A DNA stretch of 8,425 nt from Sediminicultor sp035648055 (lineage in GTDB: Bacteria > Atribacterota > Phoenicimicrobiia > Phoenicimicrobiales > Phoenicimicrobiaceae). The stretch lies in assembly GCA_035648055.1 (NCBI GenBank), contig DASRMF010000062.1:1-8425 (forward strand), given 5' to 3'. Of this stretch, positions 5,149 through 8,425 are shown piece by piece. A program made the translations under genes and the position numbers. Below the pieces are notes generated by a model that ran no database searches, was not told the DNA's origin, and saw nothing but the letters and a program-made list of their open reading frames with translations. Within the stretch, counting starts at the first letter, position 1. Each line of letters opens with the position of its first letter.

Positions 5149-7815
5149 ATGGATACCGGGAAAAAATTTATCTTAGTTGACGGACAAGGTTTGCTCTATC
5201 GTGCTTTTTATGCTTTACCTCAATTAACTACTACTTATGGCCAGATAATCAACGCAGTTTACGGGTTTACTATGATATTAATTAGGTTATTAGAAGAAGA
5301 AAAACCAAACTATATGGTAATAACCTTTGATACACCTGTTCCAACTTTTCGACATAAGAAATTTAAAGAATACAAAGCTCATCGTAAGAAAATGCCAGAT
5401 GAACTAATTTGCCAAATCCCTCTAGTTAGAGAAATTATAAATAATTATAATATCGCCACTTGTTCGAAAGAAGGTTATGAAGCAGATGATGTTATTGGTA
5501 CTCTGGCGAAAGAAGCAGAAAAAAGAAATTGTAATACCATTATTGTTACCGGTGATAAAGATGCTTTTCAGCTTGTTTCTCCCCACACTAAGATAATGAT
5601 TACTGTCAAGGGAGTAACCGAGGTTAAAATTTATGACGAAGAAGGTATAAAGAAAAAATTCGGAGTAGGTTCTGAGAAAATAGTAGATATTTTAGCCTTA
5701 AAGGGAGATGTTTCTGATAATATTCCTGGTGTTCCGGGTATAGGAGAAAAGACCGCCCTGACTTTAATTAAAGAATTTGGCAGCGTAGATAATATTTTAA
5801 ATAATACCGACAAAATTTCTAAAAAATCTTTGAGAGAACAGATCAAGAAATACGAAGACCAGATTAAAATGAGTAAAATGTTGGCTACTATTGTAAGAGA
5901 AGTTCCCATAGAATATGATTTTGATTCTTTTAAAGTTAAATTGCCAAATTACGAAGAATTATGGAAAATATTTAAAAAATTAGAATTTAAAAATCTATTA
6001 AAAAAGATTGCTCCTGAAATTAATCATGAAAATACAAAGTTGAAATACAATTTAATTGATACTGAAAAAAAACTAGAGGGATTGGCTACTAAAATTATAG
6101 AAAGAAAATATTTTTCTTTCTATTTAGTAACTTCCTCAGACAATGTTATTTCAACAAATATTTTAGGAATTGCACTCAGTTTCAAAGGTAATGAAAATTA
6201 TTATATTCCGTTATTTTCTTTAAATTTACTAGAAAATTCCAAATGCCTTTCTCTCGAATTAGTTTTAAGTAAGTTGCGTCCGTGTTTTGAAAATGAAGGG
6301 ATTGATAAGATTAGCCATAACCTAAAGTTTAATTTTGTGTTACTTCGTAGGCATAAAATAGAATTAGAAGGAAATAATTTTGATACTATGATTGCTGCTT
6401 ATTTGTTAAATCCTTCAAGCGAGAATTACAATTTAAGAAATTTATTTTGGGAATACTTAAAATATTTTAAAAACGAGGATAAAGAAATTAAAAAAACGGC
6501 TATCATGAGCACAGGTATAGAAGATGCTTGTGAAAATGCTCAAAATATTTTGAAATTAAAAGATATTTTAGAAGAAAAAATGGAAGAAAAAAAATTGATT
6601 TCTTTATTTAAAAAGATAGAGATGCCTTTGGTAAAAGTATTAGGAGAAATGGAAATTAATGGTATCAAAGTTAATATTGATTTTTTAAAAAAGGTATCAC
6701 GACAAGTTGATTCCCGTCTTGGAGAGTTGAAAAAAACTATTTATAATTTATCCGGAACAGAATTTAACATTAATTCTCCTAAACAGTTAAGTGTTGTACT
6801 TTTTGAAAGATTAAAACTGCCAGTAATAAAAAAGACGAAAACTGGCTATTCCACTAATGCGGAGGTACTTAATATTTTAGCTCCCCAGCACAAGGTTGTG
6901 TCCTTTATTCTGGAATATAGAGAATTAGATAAACTAAAAAATACTTATATTGATAAATTGCCCTTATTGGTAAATAGAAAAACTAAGAGGATACATACCT
7001 CTTTTCATCAAACTGTTACTTCTACAGGAAGATTAAGCAGTAGCGAACCTAATCTTCAAAATATTCCCGTTAGAACTGAAATGGGAAGAGAAATTAGAAA
7101 GGCTTTTATTACAGAGAAAGGATTTGTACTACTATCTGCAGATTATTCTCAGATAGAGTTGCGTATTTTAGCCCATCTCTCTCAGGATGAAAGTTTGCTT
7201 AATGCTTTTAAAAATGATGAAGATATTCATGCTCATACTGCCTCGGAAATATTCGGTATTGATCAAAACATAATTAGCAAGCAGATGAGAAGGATGGCCA
7301 AAGTGATTAATTTTGGTATTATTTATGGAATGAGTAGTTACGGGTTAGCACGCAATTTAGGGATAGGAAGAGAAGAAGCCGAAAAATATATTAATAATTA
7401 TTTTTATAGATATCAAGGTGTAAAAAAATATATTGAAAGAGAAAAAGAGGAAGCCCGAAAGAAAGGGTATGTAATAACTCTATTAAATCGAAGGAGATAT
7501 TTAGAAGGTATAAACAGTAAAGATAAAAATATCCGTGAATTTAATGAAAGAATTGCTATCAATGCCCCAATTCAAGGAAGCGCAGCTGATTTAATAAAAT
7601 TAGCTATGATTAAAATAAACGAATCTTTTAAAAGAGAATGTTTTACAAGCAGATTACTACTTCAAATACATGATGAATTGATATTTGAGATTTACCAGCC
7701 AGAGTTAGAAAAAGCCAAAGATATTATAAAGGACATTATGGAACATAGCTTAAAACTTTTTGTTCCCATAAAAGTTAATTTGAAGACGGGTAGTAATTGG
7801 GCAGAAGTTAGTTAG
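5149..7815 (+). CDS. polA: DNA polymerase I, inactive proofreading domain
   Basis: An 888-residue Pol I that removes RNA primers and fills gaps in replication and repair. The 5' nuclease domain (1 to about 290) keeps all expected metal-binding acids: Asp11, Asp61, Glu111, Asp113, Asp114, Asp136, Asp138, Asp187 and Asp190. The middle domain (about 300-500) has the 3'-5' exonuclease fold but not its catalytic residues: Exo I reads FSFYLV (Tyr325 and Val327 for Asp and Glu), Exo II has Asn395 for Asp, and Exo III has Cys461 for Asp. Proofreading is therefore predicted lost, as in the Thermus and Bacillus enzymes. The polymerase domain is intact: motif A DYSQIE with Asp665, motif B with Arg714, Lys718, Phe722 and Tyr726, and motif C HDE with Asp842 and Glu843. 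The ATG has only a weak purine-rich AGAAAG-type site upstream. The TAG stop (7813-7815) lies inside a repeat arm. coaE follows after 73 bp. Confidence 0.98.
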   Translation: MDTGKKFILVDGQGLLYRAFYALPQLTTTYGQIINAVYGFTMILIRLLEEEKPNYMVITFDTPVPTFRHKKFKEYKAHRKKMPDELICQIPLVREIINNYNIATCSKEGYEADDVIGTLAKEAEKRNCNTIIVTGDKDAFQLVSPHTKIMITVKGVTEVKIYDEEGIKKKFGVGSEKIVDILALKGDVSDNIPGVPGIGEKTALTLIKEFGSVDNILNNTDKISKKSLREQIKKYEDQIKMSKMLATIVREVPIEYDFDSFKVKLPNYEELWKIFKKLEFKNLLKKIAPEINHENTKLKYNLIDTEKKLEGLATKIIERKYFSFYLVTSSDNVISTNILGIALSFKGNENYYIPLFSLNLLENSKCLSLELVLSKLRPCFENEGIDKISHNLKFNFVLLRRHKIELEGNNFDTMIAAYLLNPSSENYNLRNLFWEYLKYFKNEDKEIKKTAIMSTGIEDACENAQNILKLKDILEEKMEEKKLISLFKKIEMPLVKVLGEMEINGIKVNIDFLKKVSRQVDSRLGELKKTIYNLSGTEFNINSPKQLSVVLFERLKLPVIKKTKTGYSTNAEVLNILAPQHKVVSFILEYRELDKLKNTYIDKLPLLVNRKTKRIHTSFHQTVTSTGRLSSSEPNLQNIPVRTEMGREIRKAFITEKGFVLLSADYSQIELRILAHLSQDESLLNAFKNDEDIHAHTASEIFGIDQNIISKQMRRMAKVINFGIIYGMSSYGLARNLGIGREEAEKYINNYFYRYQGVKKYIEREKEEARKKGYVITLLNRRRYLEGINSKDKNIREFNERIAINAPIQGSAADLIKLAMIKINESFKRECFTSRLLLQIHDELIFEIYQPELEKAKDIIKDIMEHSLKLFVPIKVNLKTGSNWAEVS

Positions 7816-7874
7816 CTGGTTATTTAGTTAATGAATTAATACTAAACCAGCTAACTAGGTAACCAGCTAACTAA
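7808..7874. repeat. Three 13-mer copies forming alternative hairpins
   Basis: AACCAGCTAACTA occurs at 7845-7857 and again at 7861-7873, a 16-bp direct period. Its reverse complement TAGTTAGCTGGTT is at 7809-7821 and overlaps the polA stop codon. The left arm can pair with the middle copy (13 bp, 23-nt loop) or, extended to 15 bp (7808-7822 with 7860-7874), with the right copy (37-nt loop). No T tract follows on either strand, so a classical terminator is unlikely. The right copy ends 3 bp before the coaE Shine-Dalgarno sequence. Confidence 0.7.
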
Positions 7875-7877
7875 ATA

Positions 7878-7884
7878 AGGGAGG
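7878..7884 (+). promoter_or_regulatory. Strong Shine-Dalgarno site of coaE
   Basis: AGGGAGG lies 4 bp before the ATG at 7889. It is the best ribosome binding site in the window and fixes the coaE start, which also places the P-loop at its usual distance from the N-terminus. A hairpin made with the right-hand 13-mer copy would end 3 bp upstream of it. Confidence 0.8.
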
Positions 7885-7888
7885 CATC

Positions 7889-8425
7889 ATGACATTAATT
7901 GTAGGTCTTACGGGTGGAATTGTAGGCGGCAAGAGCACAGTAGCATCAATGTTTAGAGATTTGGGAGCTAAGATTATTGATGCTGATAAACTTGGTCATA
8001 GTGTGATTTTGCCAAACAAACCTGCCTGGAAGAAAATTGTTAAAATATTTGGGAAAGAAATTTTACAAAAAGACCTGACTATTGATAGAGAAAAATTAGG
8101 CAAAATAGTTTTTGCAAATCATGCTCTCTTGAAAAAATTAAATGAAATTACTCATCCTGAAATAACAAAAATGATTATAAAAGAGATAAATTTAGTAAAA
8201 AATAAAACACATAACCAGGAAAAAGTATTAATTATAGATGCTGCCTTAATTTATGAAGCTAAGATAGATAGATTTATGGATAAAATAATAGTAGTCTATA
8301 TAGATAAAGAGGAACAAATAAAGAGATTAATTAAAAGAAATAATTTATCCGAAGATGAAGCCTTACAGAGAGTAAAATCCCAAATACCTACGGAAGAAAA
8401 AGCTAAAATGGCCGACTACGTAATA
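7889..8425 (+). CDS. coaE: Dephospho-CoA kinase (3' end missing)
   Basis: The frame is open for 179 codons from the ATG at 7889 to the window edge; the family is about 200 residues, so only about 20 are missing. The enzyme phosphorylates the 3'-hydroxyl of the ribose of dephospho-CoA with ATP, the last step of coenzyme A synthesis in the cytoplasm. Visible are the P-loop GLTGGIVGGKST (6-17) with Lys15 and Ser16, the DAD motif with Asp31 and Asp33 followed by His37, the THPEI segment, DAALIYE (117-123), and the lid and adenine region with RNNLSEDEA (from 150) and ADYVI at the edge. Two small deviations stand out: the P-loop reads GIVGGKS where GIGSGKS is usual, and DAALIYE has Ala119 where Pro is common. 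The Walker lysine and the serine are kept, so activity is expected. It lies downstream of polA, a pairing common in bacteria, and has a strong Shine-Dalgarno site. Confidence 0.96.
   Translation, partial: MTLIVGLTGGIVGGKSTVASMFRDLGAKIIDADKLGHSVILPNKPAWKKIVKIFGKEILQKDLTIDREKLGKIVFANHALLKKLNEITHPEITKMIIKEINLVKNKTHNQEKVLIIDAALIYEAKIDRFMDKIIVVYIDKEEQIKRLIKRNNLSEDEALQRVKSQIPTEEKAKMADYVI

Noticed and set aside
5133..5177. ATG-initiated 14-codon frame overlapping the polA start
   Set aside because: It has no good ribosome binding site and no leader-peptide features, and it overlaps polA out of frame. It is expected by chance.

Overview
This is an ordinary housekeeping stretch of an AT-rich bacterial chromosome. 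It reads left to right as the end of a phosphofructokinase gene, the replicative DNA polymerase gene dnaE, a small conserved gene, a tRNA-Leu gene on the opposite strand, polA, and the start of coaE. Many arginines are AGA/AGG and many isoleucines ATA, as expected of a low-G+C genome. The polA-coaE pairing, a Pol I with a decayed proofreading domain, a DnaE that keeps its PHP metal ligands, and a PPi-type phosphofructokinase fit an anaerobic bacterium of Firmicutes-like or candidate-phylum (for example Atribacterota-like) affiliation. That placement is inference; nothing in the window proves the taxon.

Layout. 1-948 is the 3' part of a PPi-type 6-phosphofructokinase gene; its first 30 or so codons lie off the window. 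949-1222 is a non-coding gap crowded with repeat-like sequence: a tandem heptamer run, a perfect 16-bp-arm palindrome, an imperfect palindrome, and a second heptamer run in opposite orientation. dnaE (1223-4711) starts at a GTG. A 75-codon gene follows 36 bp later. Its stop lies 6 bp from the encoded CCA end of a minus-strand tRNA-Leu(CAA) gene (4982-5070), which has a perfect-consensus sigma70-type promoter between it and polA. polA (5149-7815) is followed by 73 bp holding three copies of a 13-mer (one inverted), then coaE (7889 to the window end, incomplete).

Functionally, dnaE and polA supply chromosome replication and repair or Okazaki-fragment maturation, pfk supplies glycolysis, coaE makes coenzyme A, and the tRNA reads UUG codons. 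No mobile-element gene, CRISPR array, toxin-antitoxin or defence gene was seen, and I found no convincing new biological system. The points most worth a second look are the repeat-packed gap before dnaE, the tRNA promoter and its convergent arrangement, the PPi signature in the phosphofructokinase, the intact PHP ligands in DnaE, and the alternative hairpins between polA and coaE.
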